DNA of 64,000 bases from Dyadobacter sp. CY345 (GTDB lineage Bacteria; Bacteroidota; Bacteroidia; Cytophagales; Spirosomataceae): assembly GCF_021502725.1 (NCBI RefSeq), contig NZ_JAKFFS010000006.1, positions 186,001 through 250,000 on the forward strand, in the 5' to 3' direction. The notes beneath the pieces were generated by a model. It did not search any database. It saw nothing but the letters and a program-made list of their open reading frames with translations, and was not told the DNA's origin. The stretch's first letter is position 1. Each line of letters starts with the position of its first letter. A program made the position numbers and the translations under genes. Shown one piece after another: positions 1 to 9,201 of the stretch.

Positions 1-1422
1 GTCAACACACAGATCAGCATTCTTGAAAGCGTTGATAATTACATAAAAAATGCCGGGGACGGAGGGGTTGCTCCTGCTACTTATATGATCAACGACCCCG
101 TACTCGTCTCCCTTCTTACCAAATTCAACGAACTGGAATTACAGCGTGAAAAGTATGCTCGTACAACAACCACTAATAACCCCTTACTTCAAACCATAAA
201 TACACAATTGGACGGTACGCGTCAGGCGATCCGGGAGAATGTACAGAATTTGCGTCGGGGTATGGATGTTACCAGGCAGAATCTGCAGGGTATCAATACC
301 CGCTTTTCAGCTGGATTACGCAGCATTCCTCAAAAAGAACGTGAATTTGTGGGAATTAAGAGGCAACAAAGTATTAAAGAAAATCTTTATTTGTATCTGC
401 TGCAAAAAAGAGAAGAGACTGCTTTAATGTACGCGAGTACGGTAACTGATAGTCGGCTTATAGATGCTCCAATTTCTTCATACAACCCCATTAAGCCAAA
501 ACGCTCATTAATATGGATTGGCGCTGGTGCTGCTGGATTAATTATCCCTTTACTTCTAATTAATCTTCTGTTTTTATTGAATAACACAGTTCAGACAAGA
601 GAAGAAATTGAGAAGTCTACTCATGTATCAATTCTTGGAGAGATTGGTCATATGAAAACCGAAAAAGGTGAGCCAGGGGAAGATGCAATTATCAAGATGA
701 CGAGCCGTAGTGCGGTTGCTGAACAATTCCGCGCTCTGCGTACAAACCTACAATATTTGGGAGATGGAAGTTGCCGAGTTTTAATGTTCACCTCCTCTAT
801 TGGTGGCGAAGGCAAGAGTTTTGTAAGTATCAATTTAGCCGCGAGTTTGGCATATTCGGATAAACGTGTGTTATTAATTGGACTAGATTTAAGAAAGCCT
901 ACCTTACACGAACGTTTACAAGTTCCAAACCAATACGGTGCATCAAACTGTTTGATCGGTCAGGGAAAACCTTCTGACTTTATCCAATCCACAATTGTGC
1001 ATCCAAAGTTTAACGTACTAACTAGTGGGCCAATACCGCCGAACCCTTCCGAACTTTTGAGTAATGGACGCCTGCCTTTGCTGATCAAGGAGTTGCGCGA
1101 AGAGTATGACTACATATTGATTGACTCACCTCCTTTTGGATTGGTAACGGATTCATCGCTAATCGGAGAGTATGTCGATGCGACGTTATATTTGGTTCGA
1201 TATAACTACACACTGGTGGATCATTTGAGAAGAATCGGCGAACTTCAAAAAGCCAAAAGATTCTCCAATCTGTCAGTAATCTTCAACGGTGTAAATTACG
1301 GAGCAGGTTATGGTTACGGCTACGGATATGGTGGTTATGGTTACGGATATTATGGAGACGACAAGGAAAACAAGGTTCAGGGAATTGGATACCGAATGAA
1401 AAAACTGGTTGGAAAGGCCTGA
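1..1422 (+). CDS. wzc: Wzc-type polysaccharide co-polymerase and tyrosine autokinase (5' end missing)
   Basis: The reading frame is open from the first base, so the N-terminal part lies outside the window; 473 residues are visible. The visible part has the end of the periplasmic coiled-coil/GNVR region (motif QKEREFVGIKRQQ), a transmembrane segment after KPKRSL, and a cytoplasmic BY-kinase domain with Walker A (GGEGKS, about visible residue 268), a Walker A'-like GLDLRKP and Walker B (ILIDSPP). The C-terminus carries a tyrosine cluster made of YG dipeptides, the usual autophosphorylation tail. In this family the protein controls chain length and export through Wza and cycles between phosphorylated states. 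It is followed 57 nt later by ugd. A second full-length paralogue lies at 43199-45562. Confidence 0.93.
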   Translation, partial: VNTQISILESVDNYIKNAGDGGVAPATYMINDPVLVSLLTKFNELELQREKYARTTTTNNPLLQTINTQLDGTRQAIRENVQNLRRGMDVTRQNLQGINTRFSAGLRSIPQKEREFVGIKRQQSIKENLYLYLLQKREETALMYASTVTDSRLIDAPISSYNPIKPKRSLIWIGAGAAGLIIPLLLINLLFLLNNTVQTREEIEKSTHVSILGEIGHMKTEKGEPGEDAIIKMTSRSAVAEQFRALRTNLQYLGDGSCRVLMFTSSIGGEGKSFVSINLAASLAYSDKRVLLIGLDLRKPTLHERLQVPNQYGASNCLIGQGKPSDFIQSTIVHPKFNVLTSGPIPPNPSELLSNGRLPLLIKELREEYDYILIDSPPFGLVTDSSLIGEYVDATLYLVRYNYTLVDHLRRIGELQKAKRFSNLSVIFNGVNYGAGYGYGYGYGGYGYGYYGDDKENKVQGIGYRMKKLVGKA

Positions 1423-1457
1423 ACATCAGTTAGCTCCATCTAAAAACAGTCTGATTT

Positions 1458-1466
1458 ACTCAACGT
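1458..1466 (+). promoter_or_regulatory. ACTCAACG leader box upstream of ugd
   Basis: The sequence ACTCAACGT ends 13 nt before the ugd start codon. It is one of about nine copies of the same box close to start codons in this window. Function unknown; it could be a promoter, a 5' leader element or a translation signal. Confidence 0.4.
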
Positions 1467-1479
1467 CAAATTAAATTTT

Positions 1480-2802
1480 ATGAAAATCGCAGTTGTAGGC
1501 ACAGGTTATGTAGGTCTTGTTACTGGAACCTGTTTCGCTGAAACAGGAAATCAGGTGACCTGTGTTGATATCGACCAGAATAAAGTTACCCGGATGCAAA
1601 ACGGAGAAATCCCAATTTACGAACCGGGTCTTGATGTTTTGTTTGACCGTAATATAGCCGAAGGACGTCTTGTCTTCACAACCGACCTTGTGGAAGGAAT
1701 CAAGGATGCCGAGGTTATTTTTCTTGCCCTGCCTACACCTCCTGGTGAAGACGGCTCCGCTGATTTGAAATATATTCTGGGTGTTGCCAACGATCTTGGA
1801 CCAATTCTGGAAAGTTATGCAGTCGTCATCGACAAAAGCACCGTTCCGGTAGGTACTGCGGAAAAAGTTAGAGATGCCATTGCAAAAAACGCGAAAGTGG
1901 ATTTTGATGTCGTGTCCAACCCGGAATTCCTTCGTGAAGGTGTGGCTGTTGAAGATTTTATGAAACCAGACCGCGTTGTAGTAGGAACAACTTCCGATAA
2001 AGCAAAAAAGGTGATGGAGAAACTGTATGCTCCGCTGGTGCGTCAGGGAAATCCGGTTATCTTCATGGACGAGCGTTCAGCAGAAATGACCAAATATGCT
2101 GCCAACTCATTCCTTGCGTTAAAAATTACTTTCATGAATGAAATCGCCAACCTTTGCGAAAAAGTTGGTGCCAATGTGGATGACATCCGCCGTGGAATCG
2201 GGACTGACAGCCGTATTGGCAAACGTTTCCTTTTTGCCGGTATCGGATATGGTGGAAGCTGCTTCCCAAAAGATGTACAGGCATTGGCTAAAACTTCTGA
2301 TGATTATGGTTATGACTTCCGTACACTGAAATCCGTTATGGCCGTTAATGATGATCAGAAAAAACGCCTGCTCCCTTTAATCACCGAACATTTTGACGGG
2401 GATTTAACTGGAAAAACAATTGCAGTGTGGGGATTGGCTTTTAAACCTTATACGGATGATATACGTGAGGCACCGGCATTGGAAAATATAAAGGCACTTC
2501 TTGCGGCAGGTGCCAACGTGACGGTTTACGATCCGGAAGCGATGGACAATGTAAAACGTCTGATGCCAGACCTTACCTATTGCCATACCGCCTACGCAGC
2601 GCTGGATGATGCAGATGCGTTGATGATATTCACAGAATGGCCGCAATTCCGTACCCCGGATTTTGAGAAAATGGCCAAACTGATGAAAGAAAAAGTAATT
2701 TTTGACGGTCGTAATTTATACGAACTCAACACCATGCAGGAACAAGGATTTCTATACCACAGTATCGGAAGAGAAGTGGTAAATGCGGGAGTGCTTTTAT
2801 AG
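1480..2802 (+). CDS. ugd: UDP-glucose 6-dehydrogenase
   Basis: Oxidises UDP-glucose to UDP-glucuronate with NAD+, supplying an acidic precursor for the polysaccharide. The 440-residue length is normal for the family. The N-terminal Rossmann motif GTGYVGLVTG is near residue 7, and the catalytic cysteine lies in GGSCFPKD at C261. The central dimerisation helices and C-terminal UDP-binding domain (WGLAFKPYTDDIREAP) are complete. It sits in a same-strand series of nucleotide-sugar genes, between wzc and manC. An ACTCAACGT box lies just upstream. Family assignment is secure; which glycan uses the product is inferred from context only. Confidence 0.97.
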   Translation: MKIAVVGTGYVGLVTGTCFAETGNQVTCVDIDQNKVTRMQNGEIPIYEPGLDVLFDRNIAEGRLVFTTDLVEGIKDAEVIFLALPTPPGEDGSADLKYILGVANDLGPILESYAVVIDKSTVPVGTAEKVRDAIAKNAKVDFDVVSNPEFLREGVAVEDFMKPDRVVVGTTSDKAKKVMEKLYAPLVRQGNPVIFMDERSAEMTKYAANSFLALKITFMNEIANLCEKVGANVDDIRRGIGTDSRIGKRFLFAGIGYGGSCFPKDVQALAKTSDDYGYDFRTLKSVMAVNDDQKKRLLPLITEHFDGDLTGKTIAVWGLAFKPYTDDIREAPALENIKALLAAGANVTVYDPEAMDNVKRLMPDLTYCHTAYAALDDADALMIFTEWPQFRTPDFEKMAKLMKEKVIFDGRNLYELNTMQEQGFLYHSIGREVVNAGVLL

Positions 2803-2807
2803 CATTC

Positions 2808-2890
2808 GTTCACGCAAAGGCGCAAAGTTTGGGCGCAAAGTAAAAAAAGCTTCGCGTGCTTTGCCCTTACCTCCCCTTCTTTGCGTGAAC
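2808..2890 (+). repeat. Inverted repeat element with GCAAAG-rich interior
   Basis: A perfect 12-bp inverted repeat, GTTCACGCAAAG (2808-2819) and CTTTGCGTGAAC (2879-2890), bounds a 59-nt interior containing more GCGCAAAG units and CGTGCTTTGC. It fills most of the ugd-manC gap and starts 5 nt after the ugd stop. I recall GCAAAG-type intergenic repeats from other Bacteroidota genomes, but that could not be checked. It may fold as a hairpin in the mRNA. Confidence 0.6.
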
Positions 2891-2907
2891 CAGAACGGAA
2901 TATAAAC

Positions 2908-2916
2908 ACTCAACGG
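2908..2916 (+). promoter_or_regulatory. ACTCAACG leader box upstream of manC
   Basis: ACTCAACGG ends 10 nt before the manC start codon, immediately after the inverted-repeat element. It is a copy of the box also found before ugd, wcaI and the first wcaJ-type gene. Confidence 0.4.
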
Positions 2917-2926
2917 ATATAGAAAT

Positions 2927-3928
2927 ATGGCAATCATACATGTAATTCTTTCAGGTGGCGTTGGAAGCCGACTTTGGCCGGTATCCAGAAAATCCATGCC
3001 GAAGCAATACATTCCCATGTTTGGCAATAAGTCGTTATTTCAGCTGACAGCAGAGAGAAATAAAGAGCTGGTTGATAACGCAGTGGTGGTTGGAAACAAG
3101 GACAACTATCTTCTTTCCCAGGCTGATCTGATCAGGGCCGATGTTGACCAGTACACTGAAATTATCGAAGCTGCGCCCAGAAATACAGCAGCAGCCATCG
3201 CATTTGCAGCATTCAACTGTGCGCCAGAAGATATCATTCTCGTGACTCCTTCCGACCATATCATCACGGACGAGGAAGCATATAACCAGGCAATCAGACA
3301 GTCGGTAAAACTGGCAGAAGAAGGTTATCTGGTAACCTTCGGCATCACGCCATCCAAACCGGAAACAGGTTACGGTTATATAGAATACAACGACAACGAG
3401 GTAATCTCATTCCGTGAAAAACCTGATCTTTCCACAGCCGAGCTTTTTATTGAGACTGGAAATTTTCTTTGGAACAGTGGTATGTTTTGCTTCCAGGCGG
3501 GTATATATCTGGAAGAATTGAAATCGTTCGAACAGGAAATCTATGAAACTTCTCTGAAAACCTGGGAAGCGCGTAATGGTTCTTTTCTTCCTGAAACAGA
3601 AACGATGCAAATTCCTTCAGTCAGTGTGGATTATGCAGTGATGGAAAGATCCTCAAAAATTAAAGTAGTTCAGGCAACCTTCGGCTGGTCAGATCTGGGT
3701 TCTTTCGAATCCATCTGGGAGCATTGGGAACAGCAGGGCGAAGTTCACCGCTTCAAGCAAAACAACTGCGTGGTTGGTTCAACGAAACATGTCGAATTTT
3801 TAGGGGTAAGCAACCTGATGCTCGTCGAAACGCCGGATGCGATTCTGGTTCTGGACAAAAGCAACTCGCAGGAGGTTAAAAAAATCTATGAGAGACTTGA
3901 ACGGGAGATTCCGGAGTTGGTGAGGTAG
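2927..3928 (+). CDS. manC: Mannose-1-phosphate guanylyltransferase
   Basis: Makes GDP-mannose from mannose-1-phosphate and GTP. The N-terminal nucleotidyltransferase signature is LSGGVGSRLWPVSRKSMPKQ (residues 8-27). The VTPSDHI, FGITPSKPETGYGYIE and FREKPD motifs follow in the expected order. At 333 residues it is the single-domain form and lacks the phosphomannose isomerase domain found in bifunctional ManC/AlgA, so mannose-6-phosphate must come from another gene. Its product is the substrate for gmd/fcl just downstream and for the GDP-mannose epimerase-like gene at 27823. It lies in the same-strand nucleotide-sugar block. Confidence 0.95.
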   Translation: MAIIHVILSGGVGSRLWPVSRKSMPKQYIPMFGNKSLFQLTAERNKELVDNAVVVGNKDNYLLSQADLIRADVDQYTEIIEAAPRNTAAAIAFAAFNCAPEDIILVTPSDHIITDEEAYNQAIRQSVKLAEEGYLVTFGITPSKPETGYGYIEYNDNEVISFREKPDLSTAELFIETGNFLWNSGMFCFQAGIYLEELKSFEQEIYETSLKTWEARNGSFLPETETMQIPSVSVDYAVMERSSKIKVVQATFGWSDLGSFESIWEHWEQQGEVHRFKQNNCVVGSTKHVEFLGVSNLMLVETPDAILVLDKSNSQEVKKIYERLEREIPELVR

Positions 3929-3933
3929 ATTTT

Positions 3934-3970
3934 TTAATGGTTAATTGTTAAGGATTAATGGTTAATGTTA
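3934..3970 (+). repeat. Imperfect direct repeat TTAATGGTTAAT
   Basis: TTAATGGTTAATTGTTA (3934-3950) is followed by TTAATGGTTAATGTTA (3955-3970), an imperfect direct repeat in the manC-fcl gap. No function is evident. Confidence 0.5.
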
Positions 3971-4048
3971 GAAGAGGAAAGATTTAAATTAAAGCAAGTT
4001 AAGGCTGTGAAAGATTGTGGCAGTCCTAAACACTAAAAGCTAACATCC

Positions 4049-4990
4049 ATGGAAAAAGATTCAAAAATATACATTGCCGGGCATCGTGGGATGGTGGGAT
4101 CGGCGATTGCCAGAGGACTGGCGAAAAAAGGGTTTGAAAATATTGTGACCCGCACTTCTTCGGAGCTTGATCTTCGGAACCAACAGGCGGTTGCTGATTT
4201 TTTTGCAGAGGAAAAACCTGATTATGTTTTTCTGGCAGCTGCCAAGGTAGGCGGAATCCTGGCAAACAATACTTACCGCGGTGAGTTTTTGTATGATAAT
4301 CTGATGATGGAAGCCAATGTGGTTCACTCTGCTCATCTGAACGGTGTGAAAAAGCTGATGTTCCTGGGTTCTTCATGCATCTACCCGAAAATGGCTCCGC
4401 AGCCTTTGCGTGAAGACTATCTGCTGACAGGTTTATTGGAAGAAACCAATGAGCCTTATGCGATCGCAAAGATTGCCGGGATCAAACTTTGTGAAGCATA
4501 CCACGACCAATACGGAAGTAATTTTATCAGCGTGATGCCGACAAATTTGTATGGTTATGGAGATAATTATGACCTGAACAACTCGCATGTATTGCCTGCG
4601 CTGATCCGCAAGTTTCATGAAGCCAAGCAAGAGAACAAACCTATTGTGCAGGCCTGGGGAACAGGATCACCGATGCGGGAATTCCTTTTTGCCGACGATC
4701 TGGCCGAAGCCTGTTTGTTTTTAATGGAAACTTACAATGGCCGCGAGCTGGTCAATATCGGAACGGGCGAAGATCTGTCCATTAAAGAACTTACAGAGCT
4801 GGTTGCGAAAACAACCGGTTTTGAAGGAGAAATAAAATGGGATACCACAAAGCCTGACGGAACGCCAAGAAAACTTATGGACGTATCCAAACTGCACGGT
4901 CTGGGATGGAAACATACCATAGAATTACCGGAAGGAATAGCGCTGGCCTACCAGGACTTTCTGAAAAATCAGGAAATTTATACAGTTTAA
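4049..4990 (+). CDS. fcl: GDP-L-fucose synthase
   Basis: Epimerises and reduces GDP-4-keto-6-deoxymannose to GDP-L-fucose using NADPH. It is a short-chain dehydrogenase: nucleotide-binding [11 protein letters not shown] near residue 10, the GSSCIYP serine region, and a catalytic YxxxK at Y137/K141, very close to the positions in E. coli Fcl. The 313-residue length is typical. It precedes its upstream-pathway partner gmd on the same strand. Likely consumers of the product are the GT11 fucosyltransferase at 39821 and the fucosyltransferase-like gene at 42205 in the right module. Confidence 0.96.
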   Translation: MEKDSKIYIAGHRGMVGSAIARGLAKKGFENIVTRTSSELDLRNQQAVADFFAEEKPDYVFLAAAKVGGILANNTYRGEFLYDNLMMEANVVHSAHLNGVKKLMFLGSSCIYPKMAPQPLREDYLLTGLLEETNEPYAIAKIAGIKLCEAYHDQYGSNFISVMPTNLYGYGDNYDLNNSHVLPALIRKFHEAKQENKPIVQAWGTGSPMREFLFADDLAEACLFLMETYNGRELVNIGTGEDLSIKELTELVAKTTGFEGEIKWDTTKPDGTPRKLMDVSKLHGLGWKHTIELPEGIALAYQDFLKNQEIYTV

Positions 4991-5029
4991 TTCAAATATA
5001 TTTCAATTGCTTAACGTCGACGGCCGACC

Positions 5030-5046
5030 GCCGAAAGCCGAAAGCC
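5030..5046 (+). repeat. GCCGAAA short tandem repeat
   Basis: Two GCCGAAA units plus a partial GCC lie just before gmd, directly after a GC-rich segment (CGTCGACGGCCGACC). It is a third kind of intergenic repeat, in the third of four consecutive gaps of this operon. Confidence 0.45.
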
Positions 5047-5060
5047 CAACATAATTATCA

Positions 5061-6203
5061 ATGTCAAAAGTAGCACTTATCACCGGCGTAACAGGACAAG
5101 ACGGCGCCTATCTCAGCGAACTTCTTTTAAGCAAAGGATACACTGTTCACGGTCTGAAACGCAGAAGTTCCTTGTTCAACACGGATCGTATCGATCATTT
5201 GTATCAGGACCCTCATGTTGATAACGCAAAATTCATTTTGCACTACGGTGACCTGACCGATTCGATGAACCTTACCCGTATCATTCAGGAAGTACAGCCT
5301 GACGAAATTTATAACCTGGCTGCTATGAGCCACGTGCAGGTAAGTTTTGAAATGCCGGAATATACGGCCAATGCAGATGGTATCGGAACGCTGCGTATAT
5401 TGGAAGCGGTACGTCTTTTGGGGCTGACTAAAAAAACAAAAATATACCAGGCATCTACATCTGAGTTATACGGATTGGTGCAGGCAGTGCCTCAATCTGA
5501 GACAACGCCCTTCTACCCTCGTTCTCCTTATGCAGTTGCTAAAATGTACGCCTACTGGATTACAGTAAACTACCGTGAAGCGTATGGCATGTTTGCATCA
5601 AACGGAATACTTTTCAACCATGAATCACCTCTTCGCGGCGAAACATTTGTAACCCGTAAAATCACCCGTGCTGCTGCCAAGATCGTTTTGGGTCTTCAGG
5701 ATTGTCTGTATATGGGTAACATTGACTCACAGCGCGACTGGGGACATGCCAAAGATTATGTAGAAGCTATGTACCTGATTTTGCAGCAGGAAGTTTCTGA
5801 GGATTTTGTCATTGCCACAGGCGTAACTACACGTGTGCGTGAATTTATCCGTAAAACCTTCGCTTTCCTTGGGGTTGAATTAACTTTCACTGGCGAAGCA
5901 GAAAATGAAGTGGGGACTATTTCCGCTGTTGACGCCGCTCGCCTTTCCGAGCTTGGCATAGCCGGAGGTGATCATTTGAAAATTGGAACACCTGTATTGA
6001 AAATCGACCCAAGATATTACCGTCCAACCGAAGTCGATCTTTTAATTGGAGATCCTGCCAAATGTGATCAAAAACTGGGATGGAAACCAAAACATACATT
6101 GGATATGCTGATTGAAGATATGGCGACTTCCGATCTGCGTTTGTTCCAGAAAGATCAATTGTTGTTGAAAGAAGGGTTTGGGGTTTTGAATTATTTTGAA
6201 TAA
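5061..6203 (+). CDS. gmd: GDP-mannose 4,6-dehydratase
   Basis: Converts GDP-D-mannose to GDP-4-keto-6-deoxy-D-mannose, the first step to GDP-L-fucose. The N-terminus has [17 protein letters not shown] and the catalytic Y157/K161 pair (SPYAVAK) follow, then [15 protein letters not shown] and the [11 protein letters not shown] segment near the end, all diagnostic of Gmd. The 380-residue length is normal. It is the last gene before base composition drops sharply, so it marks the edge between conserved precursor genes and the AT-rich repeat-unit region. Confidence 0.97.
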   Translation: MSKVALITGVTGQDGAYLSELLLSKGYTVHGLKRRSSLFNTDRIDHLYQDPHVDNAKFILHYGDLTDSMNLTRIIQEVQPDEIYNLAAMSHVQVSFEMPEYTANADGIGTLRILEAVRLLGLTKKTKIYQASTSELYGLVQAVPQSETTPFYPRSPYAVAKMYAYWITVNYREAYGMFASNGILFNHESPLRGETFVTRKITRAAAKIVLGLQDCLYMGNIDSQRDWGHAKDYVEAMYLILQQEVSEDFVIATGVTTRVREFIRKTFAFLGVELTFTGEAENEVGTISAVDAARLSELGIAGGDHLKIGTPVLKIDPRYYRPTEVDLLIGDPAKCDQKLGWKPKHTLDMLIEDMATSDLRLFQKDQLLLKEGFGVLNYFE

Positions 6204-6350
6204 GTCAAGTTCTCCATATTGTGTTGTATTGCTACTGATGTACAAATACTTAGAGATAATTTACGCTTCTAACCTTGTGATTTAGACATTTCCAAAGTTC
6301 AGGTACTGCATTTCCCTCACAAATTTGATTTACATAGCTAATAATTAAGA

Positions 6351-7877
6351 ATGTTACGAAAAATCGTAAAAAATACTGGATTTTTATACATTAGGATGCT
6401 ATTGATAATGGCTGTTTCTTTATATACGTCTAGGGTAGTATTATTAACTTTGGGTATAAATGATTACGGAATATACAGTGTTGTCGGCGGCGTCGTCTCC
6501 CTGTTAAGCTTTTTTAACAGTGCTATGTCGTCAGCGACTCAGCGGTTTCTATCTTATGATATAGGTCTCCAAAACTATTCAAGGCTTCGAGACACATTCA
6601 ACGCTACACTCATAATTCATGTATTGATAGCAGTCGCCATTTTTTTCTTGGCCGAAACTTTTGGAATGTGGTTTCTTAAAACAAAGTTAGTTATACCTCC
6701 CATGCGCATGGAAGCTGCAGAATGGGTTTTACACTTCTCGATACTTTCATTTTCGGTCAACGTAATGCAGGTGCCTTTTAATGCTATTATAATAGCAAGA
6801 GAGAAGATGGAAATTTACGCTGCTATGAGCATTTTTGAAGTTCTTCTTAAACTTGCAATAGTTTATGTTCTTCAAATGGAAAACTTTGACAAACTTAAAC
6901 TTTATTCTGTTCTTTTCTTTATAGTTTCATTGTTGATCGCCGCCATATATAGAATATATTGTTTCATAAATTTAAAAGAAACGAGGTACAAATTTTTCTA
7001 CAATAAAGAATATTTCGTCACTTTGATTTCGTATTCAGGCTGGAATCTTTTTGGTAATCTAGCTTCTGTGGCGAAAGGCCAGGGCGTTAACATTGTCTTA
7101 AATATTTTTTCGGGTCCTGCTCTCAATGCTGCTTATGGCATTATGCTTCAGGTACAAGGAAATGTCACGTCTTTTTCTACGAATTTCCAATTAGCAGCCA
7201 ACCCACAGATAATAAAGTCATTTGCGCAAAACAACATAGAGGAGTGCAAAAACTTGATTTTTAAGTCATCAAAATATTCTTTCTTTTTGATGATGATTAT
7301 AATTTCGCCAGTGATAATAAATGTTAAATTTATTCTTACCCTCTGGCTTGGAACACCTCCACAATATACTGAGGAGTTCATTATACTCTGCCTAATAAAT
7401 ACTTTGGTAGATTGCATTTCTGGTCCTTTAATGACTGGAGCGCAAGCGACTGGTAAGATAAAATGGTACCAAATTACTGTTGGCTGTTTAGTTTTTTTAA
7501 ACTTGCCTTTTTCCTATTTATTACTTGCCAGTGATGCTAATCCAACGTCCATTTTTTATTTAAGTATTTTCTTATCAATTATTAGTTTGAACTTCAGATT
7601 GTTCTTTTTAAAAAATAATCTTGGCATTTCAATACTCAGCTTTTATAGAGAGGTCATCTTAAAGATTGTCTTGATTAGTTTATCTATTTACACCCTATAC
7701 TTTGTACTTTTTCACAAATTAGGTACAGAAAGTAATAATGCAACCACTATCATCAAGACAGTTTTAATTATGACAATATCTGTGGTTTCAATTCTAGTGC
7801 TTGGTCTTGATAATGATGAGAAGAAAACTATAAAAAAAGCAATGTTCAGAAAATTTATTTTAAATGACAAAGCCTAG
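6351..7877 (+). CDS. wzx: Wzx-type oligosaccharide flippase (left module)
   Basis: A 508-residue polytopic membrane protein with many hydrophobic segments from the N-terminus on (YIRMLLIMAVSLYTSRVVL). The opening, with ...LGINDYGIYSVVGGVV and SSATQRFLSYDIG, is typical of MOP-superfamily polysaccharide flippases in Bacteroidota capsule loci. It should move undecaprenyl-linked repeat units across the inner membrane. The gene is clearly AT-rich (hand count 16 G+C in bases 6841-6900, against 30 in bases 1801-1860 of ugd). It overlaps the next gene by 14 nt, implying co-transcription. The right-module flippase at 40783 looks only distantly related. Confidence 0.88.
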   Translation: MLRKIVKNTGFLYIRMLLIMAVSLYTSRVVLLTLGINDYGIYSVVGGVVSLLSFFNSAMSSATQRFLSYDIGLQNYSRLRDTFNATLIIHVLIAVAIFFLAETFGMWFLKTKLVIPPMRMEAAEWVLHFSILSFSVNVMQVPFNAIIIAREKMEIYAAMSIFEVLLKLAIVYVLQMENFDKLKLYSVLFFIVSLLIAAIYRIYCFINLKETRYKFFYNKEYFVTLISYSGWNLFGNLASVAKGQGVNIVLNIFSGPALNAAYGIMLQVQGNVTSFSTNFQLAANPQIIKSFAQNNIEECKNLIFKSSKYSFFLMMIIISPVIINVKFILTLWLGTPPQYTEEFIILCLINTLVDCISGPLMTGAQATGKIKWYQITVGCLVFLNLPFSYLLLASDANPTSIFYLSIFLSIISLNFRLFFLKNNLGISILSFYREVILKIVLISLSIYTLYFVLFHKLGTESNNATTIIKTVLIMTISVVSILVLGLDNDEKKTIKKAMFRKFILNDKA

Positions 7878-9201
7878 CATTAATACAATTATAGAACAGC
7901 AACTTTGTACTGGTTGTGGTGCCTGTGTGTCAGAAAGTAAATCGCAGACAGTAAAAATGGAATTAAATAAGTCTGGATTTCTTATTCCTAGTTTGTCTGA
8001 GAATGAACAAGATTCAGTCAATATGTTAAGGGTGTGTCCTTTCAACCCTAACCCTGAGGAGTCGGTCGCCGATGAAGACAAAATAGCTCAAAACTTCCTT
8101 GGAAAAACTAAGCACTTTGACACGAAAATTGGATACTACAATGAAACTTATATCGGTTATTCCGTAAATCACCGTATAAGTTCTTCTTCTGGTGGAATTG
8201 CTACATTTATTTTCGAAAAGTTATTGAGGGAAGGATATGTCGATCATCTGTTTGTAGTTCGTGATGTAAACGGCTCATACGAGTATCAATTATTTAGTGA
8301 TTTAGAAAACATAACCCAAATTTCAAAAACTAGATATTACCCTGTAACGCTTGAAAATTTATTTGGCCAAATTGATTTAATACAAGGAAAGGTGGCTATA
8401 TCTGGTGTTGCATGCTTCCTAAAAGCAGTACGTCTAAAGCAACACTACTATCCAGGGCTAAGAGATAAAATCCCATTTTTAGTTGGCATCATTTGTGGAG
8501 GAACTAAGAGCTCATTTTTTACAGATTATTTAGCACAAAGGTCCGGAATAAAAGGAAAATATAGGAATCAAGAGTATCGTATAAAAGATAAAAATAATTT
8601 GTCTTCCGATTATTCATTTTCTGCATTTGATGAGGACGATAATAACCATGTTATGAGGATGCGCGAGGTTGGAGATATGTGGGGGACAGGATTGTTTAAA
8701 TCGAACGCTTGTGACTTTTGCTCAGATGTATTAACGGAAGTCGCTGATATATCTCTGGGAGATGCTTGGCTGGATGAATATAGACAAGACGGTCTAGGAA
8801 ATAGTGTTGTCATAACAAGATCTACAAAGGCAGATCTTCTGATTAAAACGGGAATTGAATCGGGTGAATTGAATTTAAAAATAGTCCCAAAGGAAGCTAT
8901 TATCAAATCTCAACTACCAAGCTTTACTCATCGCCAGGACGCCATTAAATTTCGTATATGGCTTTCTAAGATAAACAATAATATTGTTCCACATATTAGA
9001 GAGAGGGTACTTCAAAACATTTCACTGCCTTACAAAATTGTCCAACTACAAAGACGTCGAACCAGATCCAAAAGTTTGAAAATTTGGGAGCAAAACAAGG
9101 ACGCCGAAATCTTCAAACAGGAAATGAAAAGTGACTTAGAATTATTAAAAAATCTGACTAAAATTTATCACAAGTTTAGAAAAGTATTTTTATCGCTATG
9201 A
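7864..9201 (+). CDS. FrhB-like iron-sulfur protein (coenzyme F420 hydrogenase beta-subunit family) of a polysaccharide locus
   Basis: 445 residues. A ferredoxin-like cluster motif CTGCGAC (C15, C18, C21) is followed by a fourth Cys near residue 59 (RVCPF); SSSSGGIAT and ISGVACFLKAV are FrhB/FdhB N-domain features, and NACDFCSD with DISLGDAW belongs to the C-domain. True family members oxidise or reduce F420, but relatives in capsule loci sit beside pyruvyl transferases and have no settled role. Here the start lies inside wzx, and the stop overlaps the pyruvyl transferase start as ATGA, so the two are translationally coupled. A redox step on a sugar or carrier is possible but unproven. Codon use is AT-rich like its neighbours. 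Confidence 0.85.
   Translation: MTKPSINTIIEQQLCTGCGACVSESKSQTVKMELNKSGFLIPSLSENEQDSVNMLRVCPFNPNPEESVADEDKIAQNFLGKTKHFDTKIGYYNETYIGYSVNHRISSSSGGIATFIFEKLLREGYVDHLFVVRDVNGSYEYQLFSDLENITQISKTRYYPVTLENLFGQIDLIQGKVAISGVACFLKAVRLKQHYYPGLRDKIPFLVGIICGGTKSSFFTDYLAQRSGIKGKYRNQEYRIKDKNNLSSDYSFSAFDEDDNNHVMRMREVGDMWGTGLFKSNACDFCSDVLTEVADISLGDAWLDEYRQDGLGNSVVITRSTKADLLIKTGIESGELNLKIVPKEAIIKSQLPSFTHRQDAIKFRIWLSKINNNIVPHIRERVLQNISLPYKIVQLQRRRTRSKSLKIWEQNKDAEIFKQEMKSDLELLKNLTKIYHKFRKVFLSL

Noticed and set aside
1297-1360. Tandem TATGGTTACGG-type DNA repeats
   Set aside because: They encode the YG-rich tyrosine tail of Wzc and need no separate repeat call.
4026-4469. Antisense ORF (147 codons) over fcl
   Set aside because: Covers conserved fcl codons and has no family features.
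7864-9201. A true F420-reducing hydrogenase subunit
   Set aside because: No other hydrogenase or F420-synthesis genes are present, and the context is a glycan operon.
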